Shown here piece after piece: positions 7,529 to 17,313 of a stretch of 29,082 nt of DNA. The DNA is taken from the NCBI GenBank assembly GCA_900553025.1, contig USBT01000011.1:1-29082 (forward strand). Reading direction: 5' to 3'. The notes beneath the pieces are model-generated. The model was not told the origin of the DNA, made no database searches, and was given only the letters and a program-made list of their open reading frames with translations. Every line of letters starts with the position of its first letter. Position 1 is the first letter of the stretch. A program made the position numbers and the translations under genes. The DNA comes from an uncultured Eubacteriales bacterium (GTDB lineage Bacteria > Bacillota > Clostridia > Peptostreptococcales > Anaerovoracaceae).

Positions 7529-8902
7529 CTATTCTTCAGAAAGATATTTTTCAATATACTCGTCATCGATACGCTTCAGCTCGCTCTTAGGCAGAATCTT
7601 CAAAAGCTCCCAGCCAATATCAAGGGTTTCCTCAATCGTACGGTCAGTATCATAGCCCTGCGAAACATATTTCTGCTCGAACTCCTGCGAAAATTTAGCG
7701 TACATGAGGTCAACTTCACTCAGCGCCGCCTCGCCCAAAATAGTCATGAGCTCAAGTGCTTCCTTGCCTCTTGCATATGCTGCGAAAAGCTGGTTCATCG
7801 TGTCGGCATGGTCCTCACGTGTTTTGCCATCACCTATCCCCTTATCCTTAAGACGAGATAGAGAAGGTAAAACGTTAATAGGTGGCTTGATATTCTTTCT
7901 GTAAAGGTCACGAGAAAGTATTATCTGCCCCTCAGTAATATATCCCGTAAGGTCTGGTATAGGGTGAGTTATATCATCCTCTGGCATCGACAAAATAGGG
8001 ATGAGCGTTATTGAACCCTCCTGCCCCCTCTTTCTACCTGCTCTCTCATACATCGTAGCAAGGTCAGTGTATAAATATCCAGGGTATCCTCTCCTACCAG
8101 GTACCTCTTTACGAGCTGCCGAAACCTCACGAAGAGCCTCAGCATAGTTTGTGATATCGGTGAGTATTACAAGCACGTGCATTCCAAGCTCAAATGCAAG
8201 ATATTCAGCTGCAGTAAGCGCCATACGTGGTGTTGCGATACGTTCAACAGCAGGGTCATTTGCCAGATTGAGGAACATTACAGTCCTGTCTATAGCACCT
8301 GTTCTTCTAAAGTCCGCTGCAAAGAAATCTGCTTCCTCATATGTAATACCAATCGCCGCGAAAACTACCGCGAAGTTGCTCTCTCCGCCTCTAACCTTAG
8401 CCTGTCTTGCAATCTGAGCTGCAAGCTCTGCGTGTGGAAGTCCATTTCCTGAGAATATAGGGAGCTTCTGTCCTCTAACTAGGGTGTTAAGGCCATCGAT
8501 TGCAGAAACTCCTGTCTGAATAAATTCTGCTGGATAATCTCTAGCAGCTGGATTCATAGGTAGTCCGTTTATATCCAAGGATTTCTCAGCTATTATTTCA
8601 GGGCCACCGTCCTTAGGTCTTCCCATACCGTCAAATACACGACCCATCATTTCAGGAGAAACCTTTAGCTGTGTACCTCTTCCGAGGAATTTAACAGTAC
8701 TCTCAGAGAGGTTAATACCTGCTGAGCTTTCAAACAGCTGAACCATTGCATTGCTCCCGTTCACTTCAAGAACCTTGCAAAGTCTTTTCTCACCATTTGG
8801 AAGAACTATTTCTCCAAGCTCATCATATGTAACACCTTCAACATTTTCAACCAGCATCAGAGGTCCTACGACTTCAGATATAGTTTTATATTCCTTAATC
8901 AT
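7529..8902 (-). CDS. ntpB: V-type ATPase subunit B (non-catalytic)
   Basis: Non-catalytic head subunit that completes the nucleotide site of A. It has 457 residues from the chosen start and begins MIKEYKTISEVVGPL. SGNGLPHAE replaces the Walker P-loop, as expected for B. SLSRLKDKG carries the arginine finger R350 at the same position as reported for Enterococcus hirae NtpB. I chose the ATG at 8902 over the in-frame ATG at 8911 because GGGGG lies 9 bases before the former and directly abuts the latter. It overlaps the A gene by 8 bases. Confidence 0.95.
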   Translation of the reverse strand: MIKEYKTISEVVGPLMLVENVEGVTYDELGEIVLPNGEKRLCKVLEVNGSNAMVQLFESSAGINLSESTVKFLGRGTQLKVSPEMMGRVFDGMGRPKDGGPEIIAEKSLDINGLPMNPAARDYPAEFIQTGVSAIDGLNTLVRGQKLPIFSGNGLPHAELAAQIARQAKVRGGESNFAVVFAAIGITYEEADFFAADFRRTGAIDRTVMFLNLANDPAVERIATPRMALTAAEYLAFELGMHVLVILTDITNYAEALREVSAARKEVPGRRGYPGYLYTDLATMYERAGRKRGQEGSITLIPILSMPEDDITHPIPDLTGYITEGQIILSRDLYRKNIKPPINVLPSLSRLKDKGIGDGKTREDHADTMNQLFAAYARGKEALELMTILGEAALSEVDLMYAKFSQEFEQKYVSQGYDTDRTIEETLDIGWELLKILPKSELKRIDDEYIEKYLSEE

Positions 8903-10673
8903 TGTATTCATCCCCCTTGCTAATCAAATCTGCAATTGATTCTTTGAGTTCCTTCATAATCTCATCGAACCTCTTTGCAGTATCTTCTTCCTTGACATAC
9001 TTGAAACGTCCAATTTGTTCTCTTACTGGAAGACTTATCAGCTTATTGTAATTAGCGCCCTTCTTTACAGCATCCCTTGAGAGGTTGTAGTAGGCCATTA
9101 TAAGCCTCATAAGCTTAAACTGCTTATCCATTGATGTGTATGTGTCAACATCATGAAAAGCATTCTGGTGCAAATAGTCTTCACGAATTGACTTACAAGC
9201 CTCTAGCTTGATTCTATCCTCGTGCGACAAAGCATCCACGCCGACAAGCTGTACGATTTCCTGAAGCTCTGCCTCTTCTTGAAGCAACCTGATTGTATCC
9301 ATTCTCAGCTTTGGAAAATCTGAGCTTACATTCTTCTCATACCACTTAGTCAATCTATCGACGTAAAGTGAGTAGCTCGAAAGCCAGTTAATTGCAGGGA
9401 AGTGTCTTCTATATGCCAGCTGAGCATCAAGTGCCCAGAATACTTTTACAATCCTAAGTGTTGCCTGAGAAACCGGCTCAGATACATCTCCTCCCGGAGG
9501 TGATACAGCGCCGATTGCAGAAAGTGCTCCTACTCTCCCATCCTTACCAAGAGAAACAACCCTACCAGCTCTTTCGTAAAACTGTGCAAGCCTTGAACCA
9601 AGATATGCAGGATATCCTTCTTCACCTGGCATCTCCTCAAGTCTTCCTGACATCTCTCGAAGTGCCTCTGCCCACCTAGATGTTGAATCCGCCATAAGGG
9701 CTACTGAGTATCCCATATCCCTGAAATATTCGGCTATTGTAATTCCCGTATAAATCGAAGCCTCACGAGCTGCTACAGGCATATCAGATGTATTTGCTAT
9801 CAGAACAGTCCTCTTCATCAGAGATTCTCCTGTATGAGGGTCTGTTAGCTCTGGGAACTCCATGAGAACGTCTGTCATCTCATTTCCACGTTCACCACAT
9901 CCGATATAAACTACAATGTCTGCGTCTGCCCACTTAGCAAGCTGATGCTGTACAACTGTTTTTCCTGAACCGAATGGTCCTGGAACAGCTGCTACACCAC
10001 CCTTTGCTATTGGGAATAGCGTATCTATAACTCTCTGCCCAGTTAAAAGCGGCATTTCAGGAACCAATTTTTCTTTGTATGGTCTACCCCTACGAACTGG
10101 CCATTTCTGCATGAGGGACAACTCTTTTGTCGAACCATCTTCAAGTTCGAGCTCACATATCGTTTCTTCTACAGTAAAGGCTCCTTGATAGATTTCTTTG
10201 ACCGTACCTGAAACATTTGGCGGAACCATTATCTTCTGCATAACAACAATGGTTTCCTGAACTGTACCCAAAATATCTCCAGGACCTACTTCATCGCCTA
10301 CACTGACCGAAGGAGAGAACTTCCATTTCTTTTCTCTATCGAGGGCAGGCACAGCTATACCACGAGTAATATTGCTTCCAACAGCTTCGTACATTCCTTT
10401 AAGAGGCCTTTGAATTCCATCATACATGGTTTCAATAAGACCAGGTCCAAGCTCAACTGAAAGCGGTGCTCCCGTTGTAACTACTGGTGCTCCAGGCCCT
10501 ATTCCAGCAGTATCTTCATATACCTGGATTGAGGCGAGATCGTTTCTCATCTCCAGTATTTCTCCAATTAGTCCCTGCTCGCCTACACGAACTACGTCAA
10601 ACATATCTGCATCCGACATGCCCGATGCTACTACAAGCGGTCCTGAAACTTTTACAATTTTTCCTTGACTCAT
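8895..10673 (-). CDS. ntpA: V-type ATPase subunit A (catalytic)
   Basis: Catalytic ATP-hydrolysing head subunit, 592 residues, normal length. Phosphate loop GPFGSGKT (232-239, K238) and GERGNE with catalytic E261. The extra non-homologous region typical of V/A-type A subunits lies at about 115-190. The start abuts the stop of the F-subunit gene, with GGAGGTGA upstream. Confidence 0.97.
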   Translation of the reverse strand: MSQGKIVKVSGPLVVASGMSDADMFDVVRVGEQGLIGEILEMRNDLASIQVYEDTAGIGPGAPVVTTGAPLSVELGPGLIETMYDGIQRPLKGMYEAVGSNITRGIAVPALDREKKWKFSPSVSVGDEVGPGDILGTVQETIVVMQKIMVPPNVSGTVKEIYQGAFTVEETICELELEDGSTKELSLMQKWPVRRGRPYKEKLVPEMPLLTGQRVIDTLFPIAKGGVAAVPGPFGSGKTVVQHQLAKWADADIVVYIGCGERGNEMTDVLMEFPELTDPHTGESLMKRTVLIANTSDMPVAAREASIYTGITIAEYFRDMGYSVALMADSTSRWAEALREMSGRLEEMPGEEGYPAYLGSRLAQFYERAGRVVSLGKDGRVGALSAIGAVSPPGGDVSEPVSQATLRIVKVFWALDAQLAYRRHFPAINWLSSYSLYVDRLTKWYEKNVSSDFPKLRMDTIRLLQEEAELQEIVQLVGVDALSHEDRIKLEACKSIREDYLHQNAFHDVDTYTSMDKQFKLMRLIMAYYNLSRDAVKKGANYNKLISLPVREQIGRFKYVKEEDTAKRFDEIMKELKESIADLISKGDEYND

Positions 10674-10997
10674 TTACTTGTCACCTCCAAATAGTATATC
10701 CGCTCCCACAGCACGTTCAACGGATTTTTTAACATTCATCATCCCCATTCCAGAAGCTCCTTGCCTACTAGGGATTGGTATAATTGCAGGAATTATTGAG
10801 TCGTTATACCTATCTATATCTTTTTCCATGGCATGAATTAAATTTTCTGTTATATATATTATCCCATACTTTTCTTTAGCGAGTGTATGAAGGGTTTTTC
10901 GAGCCTCTTCTTCGTTTTCGGTTGGAAATACATCAAGACCAAGTGCCTTGAAGCTCATAACAGATTCTCGATCACCCATGATGCCTATTTTATACAT
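10674..10997 (-). CDS. ntpG: V-type ATPase subunit F (central stalk)
   Basis: Small central-stalk subunit that binds D (subunit F, called NtpG in Enterococcus). 107 residues with the characteristic start MYKIGIMGDRESVMSFKALG and a Rossmann-like layout. It overlaps the end of the C gene by 8 bases and abuts the A gene. Confidence 0.93.
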   Translation of the reverse strand: MYKIGIMGDRESVMSFKALGLDVFPTENEEEARKTLHTLAKEKYGIIYITENLIHAMEKDIDRYNDSIIPAIIPIPSRQGASGMGMMNVKKSVERAVGADILFGGDK

Positions 10998-11994
10998 ACG
11001 GTTCCCTCAATCTTTCTATGATATCCTCAGCAGGAAGGCCGACCTTCTTGCCAAGAAGTATAATACGCAAATTGTCAATTTCGACTTCCTTAGCCAGCCA
11101 ATAAGCTGCAATCGGTGCAATACCAAACGACTCGTATTTTGCTGTTTTGTTGTATTCCATGACGGCATCTGCACATAACTTCTCAAGTAGGCTGAAATCA
11201 TTTTGTTCTACTACCTGAGCAGCACCTTTTTCCATAACCTCTTTTAGGTTATATGGTCTTAATCTTTCGGCAATCTGGCTATAGCTTTCTTCCCAGTGCG
11301 ACATGTAGAGAGCCTTTGGAACATCCCCATGTTCAAGATAAACCTTGTCAAATACATTCCATGACTTACCCATCTGTCTAAGTCTAACAAAGGACTTAAG
11401 ATTTAATAAATCTAATTGTTTTTTAACAAGATTTATGATGAAGTCTACATCAACATTAAGGGCCATCTCGTACATTTCCTCATAACATGCCTTATCCAAA
11501 ATTAAGTCTATTATTTGAGGATCTCTTGACCTTGAAAATGCATCTACTGATTCTTCAATGGCTTCCCTCATGTATGAGGACATATGGGTATAATTTCTCT
11601 CCTTTACCATTGCCATTATCTTTTGCTCTGATACGCCACCCGAGGAAACAAGATTGTTTTCATCGGGTGTTATCCCAAGAAATTCGGACTTAAGGCATAC
11701 CTTAACATTATGATAATCCATCGGCAAGGTGAAAAGCCCCATTTCTTCTTTTTTCGGCACGGTGGAAAAAATCATGCGAATAAGCCTGTTTTGTTCTCTT
11801 CTTATAAAGAACTCAATATCTCCTTCATAAAGTTCTTTTGCTTCACCATAACCGAAATCCACAAGAATGCTCTCTATGGCAGCAAGGTCCTTGGCTTGCG
11901 CAAGTCGCATTAAAGCTTGCTTATCCATCAGTTTATTAACGTATGAACCGATATATGCCGCTGCAAATGTGTATTCTTCTAATGGCTTTCTCAT
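10990..11994 (-). CDS. ntpC: V-type ATPase subunit C (rotor cap, d-like)
   Basis: Funnel-shaped subunit that links the central stalk to the membrane c-ring. 334 helical residues, normal length, recognisable from the family start (EEYTFAAAYIGSYVNKLMDK) and from its place between E and F. AAGGAG lies upstream of the ATG. It begins 16 bases after the E gene. Confidence 0.93.
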   Translation of the reverse strand: MRKPLEEYTFAAAYIGSYVNKLMDKQALMRLAQAKDLAAIESILVDFGYGEAKELYEGDIEFFIRREQNRLIRMIFSTVPKKEEMGLFTLPMDYHNVKVCLKSEFLGITPDENNLVSSGGVSEQKIMAMVKERNYTHMSSYMREAIEESVDAFSRSRDPQIIDLILDKACYEEMYEMALNVDVDFIINLVKKQLDLLNLKSFVRLRQMGKSWNVFDKVYLEHGDVPKALYMSHWEESYSQIAERLRPYNLKEVMEKGAAQVVEQNDFSLLEKLCADAVMEYNKTAKYESFGIAPIAAYWLAKEVEIDNLRIILLGKKVGLPAEDIIERLREPYV

Positions 11995-12010
11995 TATATC
12001 TCCTTACACC

Positions 12011-12601
12011 CTAAAAAAGTTTTTCTACAACAGATGAAACTATTTCCCCATATTCTTCTTCAATAAGGTTTTCAAGGGTTCCGTTCATATATATTTGACC
12101 ATTCTTAACCATAAATCCGCCAATTGCGTCCACGGTTTCTTCAGACAGGGTGAACCCCTTCGTTTCAGCATCCGTTGCAAAAGCTTGATTAAGTCTATCA
12201 ACAAATTTTGTTCCAATTTCTTCACGTTGATTAGGGTTCATAACAATTTCACCCTCTTTGACACCAGATGCTTTGATTTTCTCAACAAGAAAATCTACAT
12301 ACTTATCGCTTTCCATAGAAGCAATCTTTTCAGCTGCAGCTTTGAAGGCCTTATCGATAAGCTCCTGCTTGACACCGAGAGTTATCTTTCTTCCATCTAT
12401 TTCAGCAACTGATTTCTTCCTATCGATAAGCTTAAGTTTTTCCTCTTCTCCTCGAGTTTTGTATGATTCCATAAGACTTTCAGCACTCTCTTTGGCATCA
12501 TTCACGATTCCTTCAGCCCTGAGATTGGCATCCAAAGTAATAGCATCTGCCTGAGCCTTGGCGTCCTCGAGAATTTTTGAGGTTATTTTCTCTACACTCA
12601 T
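12011..12601 (-). CDS. ntpE: V-type ATPase subunit E (peripheral stalk)
   Basis: Peripheral stator subunit pairing with the small coiled-coil protein encoded first in the operon. 196 residues: an N-terminal coiled coil (about 1-90, alanine/glutamate rich) and a C-terminal globular domain that anchors to the head. GAGGAG precedes the ATG. Confidence 0.92.
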   Translation of the reverse strand: MSVEKITSKILEDAKAQADAITLDANLRAEGIVNDAKESAESLMESYKTRGEEEKLKLIDRKKSVAEIDGRKITLGVKQELIDKAFKAAAEKIASMESDKYVDFLVEKIKASGVKEGEIVMNPNQREEIGTKFVDRLNQAFATDAETKGFTLSEETVDAIGGFMVKNGQIYMNGTLENLIEEEYGEIVSSVVEKLF

Positions 12602-12635
12602 TTATATCTCCTCTTAGATATTTTTGATATTCCAA

Positions 12636-13100
12636 TTAGATATTGAAAAGGATTAGAATTGACAGCAATAGTGCAAAAATTGCGTATGTTTCTACCATTG
12701 CGGCATAAATTATACCTTTAATAAACTGGTCTGGTCTTTTTCCCATAAGCATAATTCCTGATGCTGCTGTCTTACCCTGCGCAATACCTGACCAAAGTCC
12801 AACAAGTCCAATCGGAATACCTGACACTAGAATTAACAGCCCTGTTGTAACGTCAAGATCTTGCATAGCTCCGCCAAACAGTCCAATTCTAATGAAAATC
12901 AAGAATGCCATCAGCAAACCGTAAATTCCCTGTGTACCCGGAACAGCCTGAACGATAAGCGTTTTACCGAATTTCTTCGGATCCTCCGCCAACACGCCCG
13001 ATGCAGCCTGACCTGCAATTCCAACACCTATCGCACTTCCAATACCTGCCAAGCTGGCTATTGCCGCTCCAAATAGTGCCAATACATTACCTGTAATCAT
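12636..13100 (-). CDS. ntpK: V-type ATPase subunit K (c-ring proteolipid, predicted Na+ type)
   Basis: Membrane rotor subunit, 154 residues, four transmembrane helices in two hairpins. Residues matching the Na+ site of Enterococcus hirae NtpK are all present: T56 and Q57 in VPGTQGIY, Y60, Q108 in GIAQGK and the essential carboxylate E137 in MVETYAIF. Only the second hairpin has the carboxylate, as is usual for K subunits. The start overlaps the I gene by four bases (ATGA). Confidence 0.95.
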   Translation of the reverse strand: MITGNVLALFGAAIASLAGIGSAIGVGIAGQAASGVLAEDPKKFGKTLIVQAVPGTQGIYGLLMAFLIFIRIGLFGGAMQDLDVTTGLLILVSGIPIGLVGLWSGIAQGKTAASGIMLMGKRPDQFIKGIIYAAMVETYAIFALLLSILILFNI

Positions 13101-15145
13101 TTTTCTCCTCCATCACTTTCTTTTAAAATTCTTATATATTTTGTTTCATTTCTGAATGGATCGAATTCTTCGCCTCCGTCCTCATAGAACTTTCCAAAGA
13201 ACTCTATATATTGCAACCTGCTCGAGTGAACAAATGCACCCAAAATATTAATCGCCATGTTGAAGCTGTGTCCCACAATTCCAACAACAATGAGCACTAT
13301 GAAGCTTACAATTCCTCTGCCCCCTAGGGATCCCATTGTATTTACAACAGATGCAATTACACCGGTTGCGAGCCCTAGCGCCAACAGCCTCGAATAGCTT
13401 AGAATATCAGACACATAACCCGTTATTCCATAAAGCGCTCCAAGTCCACCTGTTACTTTTCCAAAGCCTTTGTTTTTACGTCCACCGGTAAACAACAAAA
13501 TAGCCGCTCCGAGTATCGCCATGTACATGCCTATCTTTGCAAGCTCAGGATTGCTGCTTCCAAGTGCGCCATACATTATCGCTCCGATGATTAAAATATA
13601 CCAGCTAAAGACATCAAATACAGCATCCCAGAAATGCCCTCGCTTGATAAGCATATACGCATTGATTGCCATACCTAGGAAAATATGTATAACGCCAAAT
13701 CCAAGGGACCAAATAAGAAGCCTGGTCGGATCATCAATAGGGTTGAACCATATAGGCTTGATCTCAACTTTCTTGCCAAATAGTACATCTGCTACAACTG
13801 GAATAAGGTCACCGAACCATCCTCCAAACATAGCTCCCCAGAAGACTGTCGCTATACCGCAGTACATGAACATCTTCACCATCTTCTTGGTCATACCCTC
13901 TAGTTCAAACTTTTTGAGAGCTACAAAGGTCGCAATCGTGATAACAAGTCCATAGCCTGCATCGGAAAGCATGATTCCAAAGAACATGGCATAAAATATA
14001 GCAAACCACTTGGTTGGATCAAACCCCTTGTAATCAGGCATCGAATACATCTGAGTTACAGCTTCAAACGGCGTAACAGAAGGAGAGTTTTCAATCATTA
14101 CTGGTACTTCTTCACCTTCAATTGGTTCTCTGTACTCGTAGTAACATCCATATCTATCTAAAATTCGCTCTACCCCATCCTTGAGGTGTGATGGAACCCA
14201 ACCCTCAAAGTTAAAAGTTTTCTTGGTAACCCTCATCTTTGATTTGATTCTTTCTCTATCACGCTCCATAGTGAGATAATCCGACAAGAATTCAATATCG
14301 TGTTGCATTTTACCATAGCCTGCAACTTCCTCTTCAATTCCTCTTCTAAGCTCTCTTTGTTCATCTATCTGCTTGGTTATTTTGTCGATATTGTCACTGA
14401 CTCTGCCTTCAAAGCCTTGAAAAGGTAGCTGAGTGAATCCATATTGTTTGAGAATACCAAGAACATCATCCGTCCCTTCCTTTATCATAACTACAGCGAG
14501 ATAGATTAGCTCTCTATCTGAGTTTACAACACTTATATCGGATGGCAAATCAAGGTTGCCAAGCTTTTCCTTCAGATTCTCCAAATTAACTGTCGAAGGT
14601 ACAACTCCGAGTTCAATATTAGTAAACCTAGTTTCTGAAATATCAAGTGGAACGTCATACACTGTCCATGGCTTGAGGGACGCAAGATCTGAAGATAGTT
14701 TATTAATCTTTTCATCCGTCATATGTAGTCGATAGTTAAGCCTCAGTATTGAAGAAATATTGCCTTCGATTTCCGCACGTCTGTTTAACAAATCATTTAG
14801 CTTTTCACCATTAATTACCTTCTTAGTAGCGAAAAGCGGTTCTTTCTCTTTTGAATATCTTTTTAAAGTTTCAAGGGCTGTGTCCGTTCTACTCATTTCG
14901 CCTTCTATTGTCGAAACAAAATCTGGATCTCCGTCAACTTTATCAAATACTTCTTGAGTTTTTTTAATGCCGGAAGCCTCTGATTCTTTTTGCTGCGAAA
15001 CGTTCTGCTTGTTCATATCATCCTTATCTTGGATGAATCTTTCAGTGATTTCAACAACTCCTAGATCAGCAAGATCCGCAATAAGTTTATCTTTAGTATT
15101 TGAAAGTCCGATAACAGCCAGCTTTTCCATTTTAGCTATTGACAC
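13097..15145 (-). CDS. ntpI: V-type ATPase subunit I (a-subunit stator)
   Basis: Stator that forms the ion half-channels next to the K ring. 682 residues: a cytoplasmic N-terminal half with coiled-coil stretches, then a membrane half starting at about residue 385 with seven to eight helices. Conserved arginines occur in LSYSRLLALG (R586) and HSSRLQYIEFFGKFYE (R643), the positions that interact with the K-subunit carboxylate. The GTG at 15145 gives the family-typical start MSIAKMEKLAV; an ATG five codons later lacks a better binding site. It overlaps the preceding gene by 14 bases. Confidence 0.94.
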   Translation of the reverse strand: MSIAKMEKLAVIGLSNTKDKLIADLADLGVVEITERFIQDKDDMNKQNVSQQKESEASGIKKTQEVFDKVDGDPDFVSTIEGEMSRTDTALETLKRYSKEKEPLFATKKVINGEKLNDLLNRRAEIEGNISSILRLNYRLHMTDEKINKLSSDLASLKPWTVYDVPLDISETRFTNIELGVVPSTVNLENLKEKLGNLDLPSDISVVNSDRELIYLAVVMIKEGTDDVLGILKQYGFTQLPFQGFEGRVSDNIDKITKQIDEQRELRRGIEEEVAGYGKMQHDIEFLSDYLTMERDRERIKSKMRVTKKTFNFEGWVPSHLKDGVERILDRYGCYYEYREPIEGEEVPVMIENSPSVTPFEAVTQMYSMPDYKGFDPTKWFAIFYAMFFGIMLSDAGYGLVITIATFVALKKFELEGMTKKMVKMFMYCGIATVFWGAMFGGWFGDLIPVVADVLFGKKVEIKPIWFNPIDDPTRLLIWSLGFGVIHIFLGMAINAYMLIKRGHFWDAVFDVFSWYILIIGAIMYGALGSSNPELAKIGMYMAILGAAILLFTGGRKNKGFGKVTGGLGALYGITGYVSDILSYSRLLALGLATGVIASVVNTMGSLGGRGIVSFIVLIVVGIVGHSFNMAINILGAFVHSSRLQYIEFFGKFYEDGGEEFDPFRNETKYIRILKESDGGEK

Positions 15146-15458
15146 TGCTGTTCACTATCCTTTCAAAGATAAAATCAGATACTTCATCTAATCTGTTCTC
15201 TGCACTATTTTGTAATTCCCTATTTTTTTGTTTCACATCCTCAATAAAATTATCATAGTTAGTCTTTGCCACTTGATTGCCTTCATCAATTTGATTTTGA
15301 TAATAATCCTTACCCTTATTTTCAGCCTCTTCTATGATTTTCTCAGCTTGATTTCTAGCATTCTCGAGGATTTTCTTTTCTGTAATCTTTGCTTCTTTAA
15401 CAAGATTTTCAGCATCTTCCTCACTGTTTATAATTTTTTCAAGCTCATCAGAAAACAT
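15132..15458 (-). CDS. ntpF: V-type ATPase peripheral stalk subunit (G/H-like, NtpF)
   Basis: 108-residue, highly charged, almost entirely coiled-coil protein at the head of the operon. By position, length and composition it is the small peripheral-stalk partner of subunit E (NtpF in Enterococcus, AhaH in archaea). It has a very strong AGGAGGTGG ribosome binding site. Sequence conservation in this family is low, so the call leans on synteny. Confidence 0.85.
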   Translation of the reverse strand: MFSDELEKIINSEEDAENLVKEAKITEKKILENARNQAEKIIEEAENKGKDYYQNQIDEGNQVAKTNYDNFIEDVKQKNRELQNSAENRLDEVSDFIFERIVNSSVNS

Positions 15459-15496
15459 AAAACCACCTCCTATTCTTGAGAAGATATGTATATTTA

Positions 15497-15525
15497 ATTA
15501 TACTCTTAAGAATACATTCCTTCAA
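15497..15525 (-). promoter_or_regulatory. Promoter of the V-type ATPase operon
   Basis: On the minus strand TTGAAG, 17 bases, TATAAT, about 40 bases upstream of the ntpF ATG. Confidence 0.7.
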
Positions 15526-15694
15526 GTAGTGTACCCAAAAATTAAAGTTTTTACTCATCTTAATTATATTTCATTACTATATCTCTTAATTATATTTTGG
15601 GATTGTACTTTGGGATTGTAGGAGATAATTTGGGGTTAAAGTCGAACTAATTTTGTGATGCCAATGTGCTTGTCAATGTACTAAAAAAAGTTCG

Positions 15695-15723
15695 TTGACA
15701 CCTTGAATTTTGAGGTATACAAT
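15695..15723 (+). promoter_or_regulatory. Promoter of atoE
   Basis: Perfect -35 TTGACA, 17-base spacer, -10 TACAAT, about 52 bases before the ATG. The gene also has AAGGAGG at 15764-15770. Confidence 0.75.
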
Positions 15724-15775
15724 CTGAATTAGGAATAATTAACTTATTAACAAACTTATAGAAAAGGAGGGTATT

Positions 15776-17134
15776 ATGTTCAAAAAAGTTTCTAATGCAT
15801 GCGTGCATATGGTAAATAAGCTTTTACCTGATCCATTTATTTTTTGCATAATGCTGTCAATTATTGTTTTTGTCGTAGCAATTCCTGTTACCAAGATGGG
15901 GCCTCTTGAGCTCATTGATAACTGGGGTAACGGTGCTTGGAATTTGCTTGCATTCTCGATGCAGATGGCTCTAGTACTTGTTCTCGGAAGTGCTATGGCT
16001 CAGGCTCCTGTAGTCAAACGCCTCGTATCTAGAGTTGCTTCACTCGCCAAAACACCTAAGCAGGGAATCCTTGTTGTTACATTTTTCTCGCTTATAGCTT
16101 GCTGGCTAAACTGGGGATTTGGTCTTGTTGTTGGAGCAATCCTAGCAAAAGAGATTGCTAGACAGCTTGACGGTGTGGACTACAGACTACTCATCGCTTC
16201 AGCATATTCTGGATTTGTAATCTGGCATGCTGGATTTTCCGCGTCGATTCCACTTGCACTTGCTACACCTGATAAACAGGCTCTTGCAGCTGCAACTGGC
16301 GGAGTTGTAAAGGATGTTATACCAACGAGCATGACTATTTTTGCTCCATATAACCTCATCATGATTGTCATCATTTTAATTTGTCTACCATTTATAAATG
16401 CAGCAATGCATCCTGAAAAGAATGATGTAATAGCTGTTGATCCTGCGCTAATAGAAGAAGAGGTATATGTTTATAAACCACCTGAAACTCCTGCTGAACG
16501 TCTTGAAAACAGCTGGATTGTTTCAACTATCATCTCTATGGCTGGTGTCATTTATCTTGTAAGCTATTTCTCACAAAATGGATTTAATCTGTCACTTAAC
16601 ATTGTAAACATGATATTCCTAACTTTAGGTATCATCTGCCACAAAACTCCAATCAACTATGTTAGAGCAATAGCTGAGGCTGCCAAAGGAGCTGCCGGTA
16701 TAATAATCCAGTTCCCGTTCTACGCAGGAATTATGGCAATGATGGTTACTGCAAATCCTGATACCGGAGTTTCTCTTGCAGGTGCAATATCACACGGTTT
16801 TGTAAGCATTTCAAATGAAGTAACATTCCCACTATTTACATTCCTGTCAGCAGGTATTGTAAATCTATTCGTACCTTCAGGCGGTGGTCAGTGGGCAGTT
16901 CAAGGTCCAATCATGATGCCTGCAGGTCAGGCTCTTGGCGTAGACCCTTCTGTAACAGGAATGGCTATCGCTTGGGGAGATGCTTGGACAAATATGATTC
17001 AACCGTTCTGGGCACTTCCAGCACTTGGTATTGCAGGTCTGTCAGCTAGAGATATCATGGGATACTGCCTAATTACTCTGTTCTTTGTAGCAATAGTTGT
17101 GTGTGGTGGCTTCTTAGTAGTGGGGCTTATCTAG
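15776..17134 (+). CDS. atoE: Short-chain fatty acid transporter, AtoE family
   Basis: Polytopic inner-membrane carrier (SCFA_trans family), 452 residues, normal length. It has about eleven hydrophobic segments and the family motif PSGGGQWAVQGPIMMPAGQA (363-382 approx.). Relatives move butyrate, acetoacetate or similar acids. It has its own strong promoter and AAGGAGG site and ends at a clear terminator, so it is a single-gene unit. Acetoacetate is a product of the Kce reaction encoded 1.3 kb downstream, and butyrate is an end product of lysine fermentation, which makes product export or uptake a reasonable role. The direction and substrate are inference. Confidence 0.9.
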   Translation: MFKKVSNACVHMVNKLLPDPFIFCIMLSIIVFVVAIPVTKMGPLELIDNWGNGAWNLLAFSMQMALVLVLGSAMAQAPVVKRLVSRVASLAKTPKQGILVVTFFSLIACWLNWGFGLVVGAILAKEIARQLDGVDYRLLIASAYSGFVIWHAGFSASIPLALATPDKQALAAATGGVVKDVIPTSMTIFAPYNLIMIVIILICLPFINAAMHPEKNDVIAVDPALIEEEVYVYKPPETPAERLENSWIVSTIISMAGVIYLVSYFSQNGFNLSLNIVNMIFLTLGIICHKTPINYVRAIAEAAKGAAGIIIQFPFYAGIMAMMVTANPDTGVSLAGAISHGFVSISNEVTFPLFTFLSAGIVNLFVPSGGGQWAVQGPIMMPAGQALGVDPSVTGMAIAWGDAWTNMIQPFWALPALGIAGLSARDIMGYCLITLFFVAIVVCGGFLVVGLI

Positions 17135-17170
17135 TAAATAGGCTAAGCCCTTGAACACGTAGATTGCACG

Positions 17171-17257
17171 GAGGTCTATTGAACTCTACTGGATTCTGCT
17201 TAGGTATGCTGATTTATCCGAGTGCAGCTGAGGTCTAGTGGATTCTACTGGATTCTG
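17171..17257. repeat. 28-bp direct repeat pair downstream of atoE
   Basis: Copies at 17171-17198 and 17230-17257 match at 25 of 28 positions, starting GAGGTCTA and ending CTACTGGATTCTG. Confidence 0.75.
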
Positions 17258-17313
17258 AGATCTTCTGTAAACAGAAATCGATTTAGAATGTTCGCTCGGC
17301 GAGCGCATATTTT

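Larger units (their letters stand above)
15459..15775. other. Divergent intergenic region between ntpF and atoE
   Basis: 317 bases, AT-rich. It holds the ATPase promoter on the minus strand and the atoE promoter on the plus strand. Between them, at about 15580-15625, are short direct repeats of TTAATTATATTT and TTTGGGATTGTA with no clear hairpin. I see no gene or riboswitch in it. Confidence 0.7.

Noticed and set aside
13470..13955. 161-codon open frame on the plus strand
   Set aside because: Antisense shadow of the membrane half of ntpI, no start signals.
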